Notes: generated by a model not told the origin, from the letters alone. DNA of 64,000 bases from Cohnella herbarum (GCF_012849095.1 NZ_CP051680.1:2170001-2234000); one strand, 5' to 3'. Numbered from the stretch's first letter, positions 1 through 9,718 are shown. Made by a program: numbers and translations.

Positions 1-682
1 AAACGACGGCCGACGCGATGTCCCCGGGACGGCCCATCCGACCGATCGGAATTTCGCCAAGCAATTTCTCCCTGTACTCTGCAGGAAGCTTGTCGGTCAT
101 ATCCGATTCGATAAAACCCGGGGCAACGGCGTTAACCGTGATTCCCCTGGATGCCAATTCCTTGGCCGCGGACTTCGTCAGCCCGATAACGCCCGCCTTC
201 GCCGCGACATAGTTAGCTTGACCGGCATTGCCGAGCACGCCTACGACAGACGAGATATTGATAATGCGGCCGGAACGCTGCTTCATCATCGAACGGGTTA
301 CGGCCTTTAGTCCGTTGAATACGCCCTTCAGGTTCGTCTCGATGACTTCGTCGAATTCCGATTCCTTCATTCTCATAATCAAGTTATCCCTCGTAATGCC
401 CGCGTTATTCACGAGGATGTCCAATTTACCGAAAGATTCCAGTACCGTGGACACCATTTCGTCGAACTCCGCGGCCTTGCCGACGTTCGCTTTGATCATG
501 ATCGCCTTGCGGCCCAACGCCTCTACCGCTTTGACGGTTTCCGCGGCAGCCGCTTCGCTTCCGGAATAGTTGATCGCCACGTCCGCGCCCGCTTCCGCAA
601 GCGCGATCGCGATCGAACGACCGATTCCTCTGGAAGCTCCGGTCACAAGCGCGCTCTTGCCGTTCAAATCCCATTTCGTCAT
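1..682 (-). CDS. fabG: 3-oxoacyl-[ACP] reductase, 3' end missing
   Basis: NADPH-dependent short-chain dehydrogenase that reduces 3-oxoacyl-ACP in each round of fatty-acid elongation. It starts at the ATG at 680-682 behind a GGGAGGG ribosome site, and about 227 codons are visible. The glycine-rich cofactor loop TGASRGIGR is at residues 14-22, NNAG at 92-95, and the Ser-Tyr-Lys catalytic set is at S144 or S145, Y158 and K162. Typical FabG is about 245-250 residues, so roughly 20 C-terminal residues lie beyond the window. It is the last visible gene of the fapR operon; acpP is commonly next in this order but cannot be seen. Confidence 0.96.
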   Translation of the reverse strand, partial: MTKWDLNGKSALVTGASRGIGRSIAIALAEAGADVAINYSGSEAAAAETVKAVEALGRKAIMIKANVGKAAEFDEMVSTVLESFGKLDILVNNAGITRDNLIMRMKESEFDEVIETNLKGVFNGLKAVTRSMMKQRSGRIINISSVVGVLGNAGQANYVAAKAGVIGLTKSAAKELASRGITVNAVAPGFIESDMTDKLPAEYREKLLGEIPIGRMGRPGDIASAVV

Positions 683-722
683 AAATCCGGTCACCCTCCC
701 GTACATTGTCGCTGTTTCAGCT

Positions 723-1649
723 TCATTGTGCAACTGCCGTTGCCGCCGCCGCGCTGTTGATCGAAATCACCTGCACGGATTTGTCGATCTTCTTGATCAA
801 GCCGGCAAGCACCGTTCCGGAACCGATCTCGACGAACGTATCGACGCCTTGGCCGATCAAGAACTTGATCGTATCCTCCCATTGAACGGGAGAAACGACT
901 TGTTGCACGAGCAATTCGCGAAGTTCATCGCCCGACGTTACCGGCTTTGCGTGAACGTTAGCGATGACGGGAACTTGCGCGGAACGAAACTCCGCTTTCG
1001 CAAGTTCTCCCGCGAGCTTGTCCGCCGCGGGTTGCATGAGCGAGGAGTGAAACGGTCCGCTGACGTCCAGCGGAATGACCCGCTTGGCACCGGCTTCTTT
1101 CCCTCTCTCGCCAACGGCGGCGACGCCTTCGGCGGAACCGGACACGACGATCTGACCGGGACAGTTCACGTTGGCAAGCTCGACGATGTCGCCGGTGGCG
1201 GTTATCGTCGAGCAAAGCGATTGCAACTGCTCGCGTTCGGCTCCCAATACGGCCGCCATTGCGCCTTGACCGCTCGGTACCGCTTGCTCCATGAATTGAC
1301 CGCGCGCCCGCACTAGCCGAACGGCATCGCCGAAATCCAGTACGCCGGCCGCAACGAGAGCGCTGTATTCACCCAAAGAATGTCCGGCTACGTAATCCGG
1401 CTTCACGTTTTGCGATTTGTACGTTTCCAGCAATGCGATGCTCGTCGCCAGCAGCGCGGGCTGCGTATTCGCGGTCTGACGCAATTCGTCGTCAGGCCCT
1501 TCGAACGCTAGCTTCGATATCGGAAATCCGAGCGCGGCATCCGCCTGATCGAAGATCGCGCGCGCCTTCGCGTTACTCTCGTAAGCATCCTTTCCCATCC
1601 CGACCGCTTGCGCGCCTTGTCCGGGAAATACATATGCGATTTTACCCAA
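723..1649 (-). CDS. fabD: malonyl-CoA:ACP transacylase
   Basis: Transfers malonyl from CoA to acyl carrier protein, supplying the extender unit for FabH and FabF. The 308-residue protein has the family GQGAQ motif at residues 10-14, the nucleophile S91 in GHSLG, R116 which binds the malonyl carboxylate, and catalytic H201 in GPFHSS. Length is normal for the family. It lies between fabH, 18 bases upstream, and fabG, 40 bases downstream, in one operon. The family and role are clear. Confidence 0.97.
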   Translation of the reverse strand: MGKIAYVFPGQGAQAVGMGKDAYESNAKARAIFDQADAALGFPISKLAFEGPDDELRQTANTQPALLATSIALLETYKSQNVKPDYVAGHSLGEYSALVAAGVLDFGDAVRLVRARGQFMEQAVPSGQGAMAAVLGAEREQLQSLCSTITATGDIVELANVNCPGQIVVSGSAEGVAAVGERGKEAGAKRVIPLDVSGPFHSSLMQPAADKLAGELAKAEFRSAQVPVIANVHAKPVTSGDELRELLVQQVVSPVQWEDTIKFLIGQGVDTFVEIGSGTVLAGLIKKIDKSVQVISINSAAAATAVAQ

Positions 1650-1667
1650 AGTGATTCCTCCTCAACC

Positions 1668-2654
1668 TTACCAGATCAGAACAGACGCGCCCCAGGTCAA
1701 TCCGCCGCCGAATCCGACGAGCACGAGGCAGTCGCCTTCTTTGACCCTTCCTTGCTCGACTGCCTCGGCAAGAGCAAGCGGAATGGATGCGGCGGATACG
1801 TTGCCGTACTTGTCCAAATTAATCATCGCCTTATCCTCGGATAAGTCCAGTCTTTCCAGCGCGGATTGAATGATGCGAATATTCGCTTGATGAGGGATCA
1901 GAAGATCGATATCCGACTTTTCGTAACCCGCACTCGCAAGCGCTTCTTCCGCGGAGTTCCCCATGATCCTAACGGCGAACTTGAATACGTCCCGGCCGTT
2001 CATCTCGATGAAATGACGGCGATCCGCGACGGATTGCTCGGAAGAAGGCAAACGCGATCCGCCGCCGTATATCCTCAGCAGATCTCCTCCGGCTCCATCG
2101 GCTCCGAGCTTGAACGACTTGAAGCCGCGGCCTTCGGGAACTTGACCCAATACGACCGCGCCGGCGCCGTCTCCGAACAGGATCGAAGTATTGCGATCCG
2201 AGTAATCCGTAATTCTGGACAAGCATTCAGCCCCGACGACGAGCACGTGACGGTATAGCCCCGTCGCGATCAGGCCTGATGCGTTCGCCAGTCCGTAAAT
2301 AAACCCGGAACACGCGGCCGACAGATCGAAAGCCGCGGCTTTTTTCGCGCCGAGCTTCTCTTGAAGCAAACAAGCGGTCGACGGAAAGAACATATCGGGC
2401 GTGATCGTTGCAACGACGATCAGATCGATTTCCTCCGCCGTAATCCCCGCGGCTTTAATAGCTTGAAGCGATGCTTCGTAAGCCAAATCCGACGTCGCTT
2501 GTTCCGGGGCCGCGATTCTCCGTTCCCGTATGCCGGTGCGGGTGACGATCCATTCATCGTTCGTTTCGACCATTTGTTCCAACTCTTGATTCGTTAAGCG
2601 GCGCTCCGGAACGTATTTACCCGTTCCTAGGATGCCGACGGAAATTCCATTCAT
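1668..2654 (-). CDS. fabH: 3-oxoacyl-[ACP] synthase III (KAS III)
   Basis: Starts fatty-acid synthesis by condensing an acyl-CoA primer with malonyl-ACP; in Gram-positive bacteria it usually takes branched-chain primers. The 328-residue thiolase-fold protein has the Cys-His-Asn triad at C115 (in SAACSG), H255 (in PHQANIR) and N285 (in YGNVSAAS). Only 9 bases separate it from plsX. Having fabH between plsX and fabD differs from the B. subtilis order, where it is elsewhere, and fits Paenibacillaceae. Primer preference cannot be read from the sequence. Confidence 0.97.
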   Translation of the reverse strand: MNGISVGILGTGKYVPERRLTNQELEQMVETNDEWIVTRTGIRERRIAAPEQATSDLAYEASLQAIKAAGITAEEIDLIVVATITPDMFFPSTACLLQEKLGAKKAAAFDLSAACSGFIYGLANASGLIATGLYRHVLVVGAECLSRITDYSDRNTSILFGDGAGAVVLGQVPEGRGFKSFKLGADGAGGDLLRIYGGGSRLPSSEQSVADRRHFIEMNGRDVFKFAVRIMGNSAEEALASAGYEKSDIDLLIPHQANIRIIQSALERLDLSEDKAMINLDKYGNVSAASIPLALAEAVEQGRVKEGDCLVLVGFGGGLTWGASVLIW

Positions 2655-2663
2655 GCGCCTCTC

Positions 2664-3653
2664 TCACTTTCCGCTGATTTCATCGGCTAGCGCCGAGATT
2701 AGCCCGTTGCCGATTGCCGTACGGGTTTGCCGGATCGCGGTCTTCATCGCTTTGGCATCCGAAGAACCGTGCCCTTTGACGACCAATCCGTTAACGCCAA
2801 GCAACGGCGCGCCGTTGTATTCGTTATAATCCATTCTATCCCTGACCCGGCGGAAGCTCGGTTTAAGCGCGGCGGCGGCCAATTTGGAAGTGAAAGACGA
2901 AGTCAGTTCCTCGCGCAATAACTTGAAGATCGTCGACGCCGCGCCTTCCAGCGACTTCAGCATAATATTGCCCGAGAAACCGTCGCATATAATGACATCG
3001 CACTTCCCGTCCAATACGTCGCGAGCTTCGATATTTCCGACGAAATTAATCGGAGCCTCTTCAAGCATTCCGAAAGCGAGCTTCGTCAGTTCGTTGCCTT
3101 TCGCCGCTTCGGTTCCTACGTTAAGCAAACCAACGCGAGGTTTATGGATGCCATGCACCTTACTGCGATATACGCTCCCCATCAGCGCGTACTGCAGCAG
3201 ATGCTCGGGTTTCGCGTCCATGTTAGCCCCCATGTCGAGAGCTAGAACGCCAACATTGTCCAAAGTCGGGAAAATCGCCGCCAATCCCGGACGTTCGATG
3301 CCTTTCAGCCTGCCAACGACCAACAAGCCTACAGTCATCAACGCTCCCGTATTCCCCGCCGAAATCATCGCATCCGCAAGACCATCCTTGACGAGTCTGC
3401 CGGCCACGACCATGGAGGAATTCGTTTTGCGACGGACCGCTTTGACCGGCTCATCGTCATTCGCGATGATTTCCATTGCGCTTTCGATAGATATATTCCG
3501 AGGAGCCCCTTGACCTAGCAACGGCTGAAGCACTTCCGGATTGCCGACCAAGATCAAATGCGTATCCGGCCATTCGGCAGCCGCTGAAAGTGCGCTCTCG
3601 ACTTGTGCATGGGGCGCATGGTCGCCGCCCATTGCATCAATAGCAATCCGCAT
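2664..3653 (-). CDS. plsX: phosphate acyltransferase PlsX
   Basis: Makes acyl-phosphate from acyl-ACP at the membrane surface; PlsY then uses it for glycerol-3-phosphate acylation. I chose the ATG at 3651-3653, giving 329 residues, because AAAGGAG lies 7 bases upstream and the protein then begins with the family signature MRIAIDAMGGDHAP. An in-frame start ten codons earlier lacks a ribosome site. The GFSGNIMLKSLEG segment is also typical. It follows fapR in the operon. The FakA/FakB pair at 24.7-27.4 kb produces the same intermediate from free fatty acids. Confidence 0.96.
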   Translation of the reverse strand: MRIAIDAMGGDHAPHAQVESALSAAAEWPDTHLILVGNPEVLQPLLGQGAPRNISIESAMEIIANDDEPVKAVRRKTNSSMVVAGRLVKDGLADAMISAGNTGALMTVGLLVVGRLKGIERPGLAAIFPTLDNVGVLALDMGANMDAKPEHLLQYALMGSVYRSKVHGIHKPRVGLLNVGTEAAKGNELTKLAFGMLEEAPINFVGNIEARDVLDGKCDVIICDGFSGNIMLKSLEGAASTIFKLLREELTSSFTSKLAAAALKPSFRRVRDRMDYNEYNGAPLLGVNGLVVKGHGSSDAKAMKTAIRQTRTAIGNGLISALADEISGK

Positions 3654-3731
3654 GAGATACACTCCTTTTGTGACTTTGTTCAATAGATGGCTGCCAGGCG
3701 ATAAAACCCGGCTTTTCTTCGAACACGCGCG

Positions 3732-4307
3732 TTATGATTTCGATTCTCCCGCTGATCTATAAATAATGAAGTTCCCTTGAAACACCATTTCTTCGCCAAC
3801 GTATGTAAACACTTCAACCTTCGCTTTCCCTTTTTGCTCGCCGCTCGTTCTAACGTATGCTTTAGCGATGCATTTCTCCCCCAACCGGGCGGGACGAATG
3901 AACCGGATATCCGCGGATGCCGTCAAAGCGATTTCATCGTTGATGACCGCGACTGCCAGAGAATTCGCTTGGGCGAACACGTGATGTCCCCGTGCGATAC
4001 CCGAACGGGAGAAGACGTGCTCGTCGTTGATCTCGAATAAGGAAATCCCGCTTTTGTCCAATTGCAAATCCAGGATGTCGCCGATAACCTCGTGCAAAGG
4101 CAAAGACCGAACGGAGTCGTACGACCGCTCCGCCATCAGCTTTAGCCTTTCCCGCAATTCCGGAATGGCAAGCTCCAGCCGATCCAAACGAATCGTCTGT
4201 ATGCTGACTTTTAATTGACGAGTCAGTTCCCGGTCGGTGAGAAACGGATTCTCGTCCAATAGCTTGCTAAGCTGTTGATGACGCTGACGTTTAGGAAGCC
4301 GTTCCAT
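3732..4307 (-). CDS. fapR: malonyl-CoA-responsive repressor of lipid synthesis FapR
   Basis: Repressor of the fatty-acid and phospholipid regulon, released from DNA by malonyl-CoA. The N-terminal helix-turn-helix covers about residues 1-60, with the recognition segment VSIQTIRLDRLE matching the B. subtilis protein closely. The remainder is a hot-dog fold effector domain. I prefer the ATG at 4305-4307 (191 residues) behind GGTGG; a GTG nine bases earlier is possible. It heads the plsX-fabH-fabD-fabG operon and has a recognisable operator in its own promoter, so it should repress itself and the genes that follow. Confidence 0.94.
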   Translation of the reverse strand: MERLPKRQRHQQLSKLLDENPFLTDRELTRQLKVSIQTIRLDRLELAIPELRERLKLMAERSYDSVRSLPLHEVIGDILDLQLDKSGISLFEINDEHVFSRSGIARGHHVFAQANSLAVAVINDEIALTASADIRFIRPARLGEKCIAKAYVRTSGEQKGKAKVEVFTYVGEEMVFQGNFIIYRSAGESKS

Positions 4308-4384
4308 ACTCACCACCGCTTTCTGTAGAAAAGTAAGTCAAAAGGTCAACCTTTGATTACGAGTACCATTTTTGTTGATAGCCT

Positions 4385-4401
4385 TTAATACCTGGTGCCA
4401 A
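4385..4401 (-). promoter_or_regulatory. FapR operator of the fapR operon
   Basis: The 17-base segment TTAATACCTGGTGCCAA, read on the plus strand, resembles the known FapR site TTAGTACCTAGTCTTAA at 12 of 17 positions, including the TACCT core. It lies just downstream of the -10 box of the fapR promoter, where bound FapR would block transcription. Identity is inferred from similarity to the published B. subtilis consensus. Confidence 0.75.
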
Positions 4402-4404
4402 AAA

Positions 4405-4433
4405 AGTTTAAAGAAAAACGCGCCGGCATGCAA
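4405..4433 (-). promoter_or_regulatory. sigma-A promoter of fapR-plsX-fabH-fabD-fabG
   Basis: Reading the minus strand, a -35 box TTGCAT (4428-4433) is followed after 17 bases by a -10 box TAAACT (4405-4410). The FapR operator begins 3 bases further on. Spacing is ideal and the boxes are moderate matches to consensus. No strong terminator was seen between rpmF and this promoter, so read-through from rpmF is possible. Confidence 0.65.
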
Positions 4434-4511
4434 CGAACGCAAGTAACGCCATCGTCAGCCGCAATGCGGTCGAATGCGCTTCCCCGTCGTGAATCCAGAC
4501 GCGTCTAAGCT

Positions 4512-4685
4512 TTATTGCTTGATGATTTCGCGTGATTTGTACGTACCGCAAACTTTACATACGCGGTGCGAAATTTTCAATTCTCCACATTGCTCGCATT
4601 TCACCATACCAGGAACTACCAACTTAAAGTGCGTCCGGCGTTTGTGTTTGCGGGCTTTCGATGTCTTCGCAAAAGGGACTGCCAT
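4512..4685 (-). CDS. rpmF: 50S ribosomal protein L32, zinc-binding form
   Basis: Small protein of the large ribosomal subunit, 57 residues. It has the family start [13 protein letters not shown] and two CxxC pairs, CEQC and CKVC, which make it the zinc-binding form rather than the cysteine-free paralog. The start is the ATG at 4683-4685, with AAGGAGG 8 bases upstream; an in-frame GTG three codons earlier overlaps the ribosome site. It follows the DUF177 gene directly, a pairing conserved across bacteria. Confidence 0.97.
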   Translation of the reverse strand: MAVPFAKTSKARKHKRRTHFKLVVPGMVKCEQCGELKISHRVCKVCGTYKSREIIKQ

Positions 4686-4737
4686 TGCTGCCACCTCCTT
4701 ATCAGGTCCGAATAACGTCGCGACTCGGGGCCGAACC

Positions 4738-5256
4738 TTATTCTTTCTGAGATTTAAACCAATCCTGAAGCGCAGCCATACGGGGATCTATCTTCTCCGT
4801 ATTGCAACCGCACGATTGTTCGTTCAGGTTCATCCCGCATTCCGGGCACAATCCTTTGCAATCTTCGCTGCATAGGGGCGCGTACGGTAGCTGGACTACG
4901 AGTTCTTCCGCCAAATAAGGAGAAAGATCGATCCGCTCTTCCGTTACCGGTACGGCTTCATCATCTTCACTTAAATCGGCTTCTCCGTCCTCGACGATCC
5001 GAAATTGCTCCTCGAAAGGAACAGCGATGGTTTCGTCGAATTTGTCCAAGCAGCGCGAGCACTGCATGCGAACGTCGCAGGAGAGTTGACCCGACACGAG
5101 AATTCGATCGTCGGCGGCTTTCGCCACTAAGTCGAATTTCATCGGGGCGAGCGGGTTGTATTCCGAGTTATCCCGGAACAATTCCGCCATGTCGAGAGTT
5201 CCCTGTAGCTCAATCGGCTGCTGCCGAGCCACAAGCTCTTGTACTTTTAGCAACAA
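4738..5256 (-). CDS. DUF177/YceD family protein (YlbN-like)
   Basis: Acidic conserved protein encoded before rpmF in most bacteria; linked to 23S rRNA handling in some species, with no defined activity in Firmicutes. I place the start at the TTG at 5254-5256 (172 residues), since GGAG lies 8 bases upstream and the promoter at 5284-5313 would not transcribe the longer upstream reading frame. The N-terminus [14 protein letters not shown] and a C-terminal cysteine cluster ([13 protein letters not shown], then CGC) are typical of the family. It is co-transcribed with rpmF. Confidence 0.88.
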   Translation of the reverse strand: MLLKVQELVARQQPIELQGTLDMAELFRDNSEYNPLAPMKFDLVAKAADDRILVSGQLSCDVRMQCSRCLDKFDETIAVPFEEQFRIVEDGEADLSEDDEAVPVTEERIDLSPYLAEELVVQLPYAPLCSEDCKGLCPECGMNLNEQSCGCNTEKIDPRMAALQDWFKSQKE

Positions 5257-5283
5257 TGATATCACTCCAAACAAACAAAAATT

Positions 5284-5313
5284 ATTATATCGAGATTCGG
5301 TGTCCTTTGTCAA
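5284..5313 (-). promoter_or_regulatory. sigma-A promoter of DUF177-rpmF
   Basis: On the minus strand, TTGACA (5308-5313) and TATAAT (5284-5289) are separated by 18 bases. Both boxes match consensus perfectly, giving the strongest promoter seen in the window. The transcript would start about 20 bases before the TTG start codon. Confidence 0.9.
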
Positions 5314-5386
5314 CAATAACAGTGCGTTTCCGATCAATCTTCTCTTCCCGGCGCTTCGCGTGTTATATTGTGGCAAAAGAAATCAT

Positions 5387-5440
5387 CCAAGTTAAACGGC
5401 TTCGCCGTCTTCGAGACGGCGGTACACGTTTATATCGAGC
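5387..5440. repeat. 54-bp double-hairpin repeat, copy A
   Basis: This 54-bp segment matches 41196-41249 at 50 of 54 positions in the same orientation, with an identical core of 28 bases. It holds two overlapping inverted repeats, CGGC-TTC-GCCG and GCCGTC-TTCGA-GACGGC, which cannot both pair fully. Copy A lies between the divergent DUF177 and tmcAL genes. The 13-base string CAAGTTAAACGGC at its left end recurs near 5486, just before the tmcAL ribosome site. No coding potential is apparent. Confidence 0.85.
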
Positions 5441-5483
5441 GATCAGATGAGTATAAAGACATAAAATTTATACTTTCTGATCG
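5440..5483. repeat. long inverted repeat in the tmcAL leader
   Basis: The arms CGATCAGA-TG-AGTATAAA and TTTATACTTTCTGATCG pair over about 17 bp with one small bulge, around a 9-base AT-rich loop. It follows repeat copy A directly and ends 39 bases before the tmcAL start codon. There is no T-run after it, so it is not a standard terminator. It may be an RNA structure in the leader or a protein-binding site. Confidence 0.7.
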
Positions 5484-5521
5484 TTCAAGTTAAACGGCGA
5501 TGCCGTTGTAAGGAGACGGAC

Positions 5522-6757
5522 ATGTCAACGGTCGGCGTCATTGTAGAGTATAACCCATTACACAACGGACATCTCTATCATTTGCAGCAATCTAAGAAAT
5601 TAACGGGTTCCGAAAATGTCGTTGCGGTCATGAGCGGCCATTTCCTGCAGCGCGGCGAACCGGCGATGGCCGACAAATGGGCTCGGGCGGAGATGGCGCT
5701 AAGAGCGGGGTGCGATCTCGTTCTAGAGTTGCCGGTCGCCTATAGCTCCCAGCCCGCGCAGTGGTTCGCTTACGGCGCGGTCTCTATTCTAGAAGCGACC
5801 GGGGTCGTCGATTCGATCTGCTTCGGCAGCGAAAGCGGAGACCTGGCATCGTTGCAAAGGATGGCAGAACTCTTAACTGAAGAGCCGGCTGAATTCGTTA
5901 CCCTTCTGAACTCTCAGCTCAAGGAAGGTTTGCCTTATCCATCAGCATTCACCGCTGCCGCCACCGCCTTCCTGGAGCGCCAAGGCTTGAACGAACATGC
6001 CTTCTCGCTAACGCAGCCCAATCATACGCTCGGTTTGCATTATTTAATGTCGATGCGCAAAATCGACAGCCGGATGACTCCCTATTCTCTGCGCCGGGAG
6101 AAATCAGATTACGGTCAATCCGATATTACGGACGTTCGGATTGCCAGCGCGACCGCCCTCCGCAAGCTCCTGCTTGGCGAATCAGGCACGTTAGACCAAC
6201 TTACCGATTATGTGCCAAGCTCGACCTTGGACATCCTGAAACGCGAAGTAGCGGCCGGACGGGCGCCTATTCATTGGCAAAGCTTCGAACGTCAGCTCTT
6301 CCACGAGTTATTTCGCCAGGAGGAGTCGCAACTCGCTTCGTATGCCGAAGTAACCGAAGGTCTGGAGCACCGAATTAAGAACATCCTGTCGGGTTTGCCC
6401 GAACTGACCGTCTCCGCTCTGCTTCGCGAGCTGAAAACGAAAAGATATACCCATACGAAGCTGCAACGCACGTTGCTTCGCATTCTGCTCGGTCACCGCA
6501 AGGAACTGCTAAGCCCCGATAAGCTTGCCTCGGGAATAGAATATATTCGCGTTCTCGGATTTAATGAGCGCGGCCGGCGTTTGCTTCGCGATATGCGCGT
6601 CTCGGCCAGCGTACCCGTCATTACTTCTGCAGCCAAAGGGGATTGGCCTTACTTGGCTATGGATGCACGCGCCTCGGCGGTCTATTCTCTCGCTTTCCGG
6701 GAAGGGGATGCCTCCTTGGCCATGCGCGATTATACCGCCGCCCCTATTCGCCTCTAA
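5522..6757 (+). CDS. tmcAL: tRNA(Met) cytidine acetate ligase
   Basis: Cytoplasmic ATP-dependent enzyme that acetylates the wobble cytidine (ac4C34) of elongator tRNA-Met using acetate; formerly YlbM. The 411-residue protein opens with the family block GVIVEYNPLHNGHLYHL, which contains the HxGH nucleotidyl-transferase motif, and continues with VVAVMSGHFLQRGEPA and DLVLELPVAYSSQPA. The ATG follows AAGGAG with good spacing. Length is normal. It lies divergent to DUF177-rpmF, and its leader carries the repeat and hairpin listed before it. Confidence 0.95.
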   Translation: MSTVGVIVEYNPLHNGHLYHLQQSKKLTGSENVVAVMSGHFLQRGEPAMADKWARAEMALRAGCDLVLELPVAYSSQPAQWFAYGAVSILEATGVVDSICFGSESGDLASLQRMAELLTEEPAEFVTLLNSQLKEGLPYPSAFTAAATAFLERQGLNEHAFSLTQPNHTLGLHYLMSMRKIDSRMTPYSLRREKSDYGQSDITDVRIASATALRKLLLGESGTLDQLTDYVPSSTLDILKREVAAGRAPIHWQSFERQLFHELFRQEESQLASYAEVTEGLEHRIKNILSGLPELTVSALLRELKTKRYTHTKLQRTLLRILLGHRKELLSPDKLASGIEYIRVLGFNERGRRLLRDMRVSASVPVITSAAKGDWPYLAMDARASAVYSLAFREGDASLAMRDYTAAPIRL

Positions 6758-6811
6758 GCTCTTCATATCGGACAAGAGGTCTAACCCCTCCCTCACGGAC
6801 GTACATTTGTA

Positions 6812-6988
6812 GAGGTAGTTCAAAAAGTCATCTTTGGATCACGAAGCGAAGCAAGCAGCGGATTCGACATCGAATCTTGAATTCAACCGGACCTTCCGGT
6901 GCTCACGTAGGTTTTGCCTACGCTCCGCTCCTCAGCCCCTAGCTTCATCCAACCTTCTCGGTGCTGAAAACCCGACTTTTTGAACTCG
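6812..6988. mobile_element. 177-bp MITE, copy 1, with 8-bp target duplication
   Basis: Non-coding element with terminal inverted repeats (GTTCAAAAAGTC near the left end, GACTTTTTGAAC near the right end), flanked by a perfect 8-bp direct repeat CATTTGTA at 6804-6811 and 6989-6996. Copy 2 at 37266-37442 has exactly the same length, opposite orientation and roughly nine in ten bases identical. Internal palindromes include CGTAGG...CCTACG and CCGG...CCGG. It sits between tmcAL and ylbJ, so ylbJ transcription from the left must cross it. No transposase gene was seen in the window. Confidence 0.9.
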
Positions 6989-7024
6989 CATTTGTATCGT
7001 ATAGTTCAGGGAGGGGCGTTGAAC

Positions 7025-8254
7025 ATGGGTAAAGTTTCTAGGCGAAGAGGATCGGCCTTTGTTTCGCTCTTGCTTGGCGCGGCTGCGCTGTTAGTCGTAG
7101 CAGGGATCGTCCATTCGCCCGGCGAAGCTTTCAGAGCCTCCCTCTCCGGTCTCCAAATTTGGTGGCAAAACGTATTCCCCGGTTTGCTGCCTCCGCTTAT
7201 GCTCGCCGAGCTGTTGGCCGCTTCCGGCATGCTTCACGGCATCGCGACGCTGGCCGAACCGCTGACTCGCGGATTATTCCGCTTGCCCGGAGCTTCCGGC
7301 TGGGCGATCGCCTTCGGTTGGTCCGCGGGAATTCCCGCTGGCGCCAAGGAAACGGCAAGACTCCGGGAGAACGGCATGATCCACGAAGACGACGTCGATA
7401 CGGTATTACTCGTATCTCACTTGCCTAATCCTTTCCTGATCGTGCTCGTCATCGGCTGCGGATTTCTACAATCGCCCGAACTCGGTTGGGCTATCGCAAT
7501 AGGATTGTGGTTATCCGCCATCCTCTCCGGTTTCGTATGGTCGCGCATCGCGAAAGCGCGCAAACCCAAAGTTCCGAGAATCCCGCTAAATCACTCCCGC
7601 GCGCTCCTGCAAAGAGCGTTAAGAGCCGCTGCCGATGCGCGGAAAGAAGACGGCAGGCCTTTGGGCAAGCTATTGCCGGATTCCGTAACGAATGCCGTCG
7701 GAACCTTGATGACGGTAGGCGGATTGATGATGATGAGCGCCGTCGTCGTCCGGTTGATCCAACTGTTTGCCCCCGGGAACGACCTGTGGCTCTCGATCCC
7801 GGGAATTTACGAGATGCACTTAGGCGCATACGAAAGCAGCCGTTCGGCGTTGTTCTCGTCCGCTCCCGCGCAAGCCGCCGCCCTTATCGCCGCCGCGTTG
7901 GCTTGGAGCGGCTGGAGCGGCCTGCTGCAGGCTCGAGCCGCTTTCGGGCTTGAAACGCCATTTCCTTGGTTGAAGATTATCGCCAGCCGCCTGCTCCACT
8001 GCGCTTTGGCACTGGTAGTGGTCTACCCTCTGGCGATAGCGGCGCTATCCGAACCCGTTAAGCAATTTATCGTCGGCATCTGGCCTCTTCGTCCGACAAC
8101 GATGGAAGTTTGGGCGGCGGAAGGCGGGATTCCTAACGCTTGGAACCATCTTTCCGTCAATCTCACGATAGCGCTGGCTAGCTTCGGAGTGTTCATAATA
8201 CTCGCCCTGTTAGCGGCGCTGATCAGACCGAAAACGCCGGATAAGCGTAAATAA
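7025..8254 (+). CDS. ylbJ: sporulation integral membrane protein YlbJ
   Basis: Polytopic membrane protein needed for spore cortex formation in B. subtilis, where its gene is under sigma-E control. The 409-residue protein has about eight hydrophobic segments and two Gate-type stretches, around GWSAGIPAGAKETARLRENG and VSHLPNPFLIVLVIGCGF. I chose the ATG at 7025-7027, with GGGAGGGG upstream; a TTG at 6980 would begin inside the MITE and lacks a ribosome site. The element ends only 36 bases upstream, so the promoter must lie in or beyond it. Confidence 0.88.
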   Translation: MGKVSRRRGSAFVSLLLGAAALLVVAGIVHSPGEAFRASLSGLQIWWQNVFPGLLPPLMLAELLAASGMLHGIATLAEPLTRGLFRLPGASGWAIAFGWSAGIPAGAKETARLRENGMIHEDDVDTVLLVSHLPNPFLIVLVIGCGFLQSPELGWAIAIGLWLSAILSGFVWSRIAKARKPKVPRIPLNHSRALLQRALRAAADARKEDGRPLGKLLPDSVTNAVGTLMTVGGLMMMSAVVVRLIQLFAPGNDLWLSIPGIYEMHLGAYESSRSALFSSAPAQAAALIAAALAWSGWSGLLQARAAFGLETPFPWLKIIASRLLHCALALVVVYPLAIAALSEPVKQFIVGIWPLRPTTMEVWAAEGGIPNAWNHLSVNLTIALASFGVFIILALLAALIRPKTPDKRK

Positions 8255-8263
8255 AAAGGGATT

Positions 8264-8291
8264 AAAAAAAGCCGAACGAAAATCGTCGGCT

Positions 8292-8293
<2 letters not shown>
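8264..8293 (-). terminator. intrinsic terminator after coaD
   Basis: On the minus strand the arms AAAGCCGA and TCGGCTTT form a stem followed by seven T residues. The first arm overlaps the last two bases of the coaD stop codon, so gene end and terminator are merged. It also separates coaD from the convergent ylbJ, which ends at 8254. Confidence 0.85.
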
Positions 8294-9451
<1,158 letters not shown>

Positions 9452-9514
9452 TTTCTCAACCCCATTATATCGCGCTAAGTAGTACCGTTAGCCGTGAGCT
9501 TAACTGGTGTAATG

Positions 9515-9718
9515 TTACCACATTCTCCCGTGTTTCAAAAGCTTAGAATATCCGTGTTCGGTCGCCGTGCTTTCGCCTACTAATTTTTTTCCGCGACTGC
9601 GTATATTTTCCTTGCCTAAGGTCACAATGATAGTACCGGCGCCGAGAGGTGTCGGGGACAACCGCGGAGAAGACTTACGTTTCCCCATAAGATCTTCGTC
9701 CGGTTTCTCCTCTCCCAT
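9515..9718 (-). CDS. possible small protein, unrecognised
   Basis: A 67-codon reading frame lies in the 352-base gap between rsmD and the YolD-like gene. The product is basic and hydrophilic (many Lys, Arg, Gly, Ser), with no signal peptide or membrane segment, and I recognise no family. Its ATG has only a weak GAGGG site 5 bases upstream, and that site falls within a stable hairpin. The terminator-like structure at 9722-9754 points the opposite way. It may be real or chance; nothing else was seen in this gap. Confidence 0.3.
   Translation of the reverse strand: MGEEKPDEDLMGKRKSSPRLSPTPLGAGTIIVTLGKENIRSRGKKLVGESTATEHGYSKLLKHGRMW

Noticed and set aside
570..1316. A 248-codon plus-strand open frame opposite fabD and fabG
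   Set aside because: It crosses two well-defined genes on the other strand and encodes an Arg-rich sequence typical of a shadow frame.
6812..6988. Reading the MITE as a pair of rho-independent terminators
   Set aside because: Ends match a second equal-length copy and are flanked by an 8-bp duplication, which a terminator would not show.
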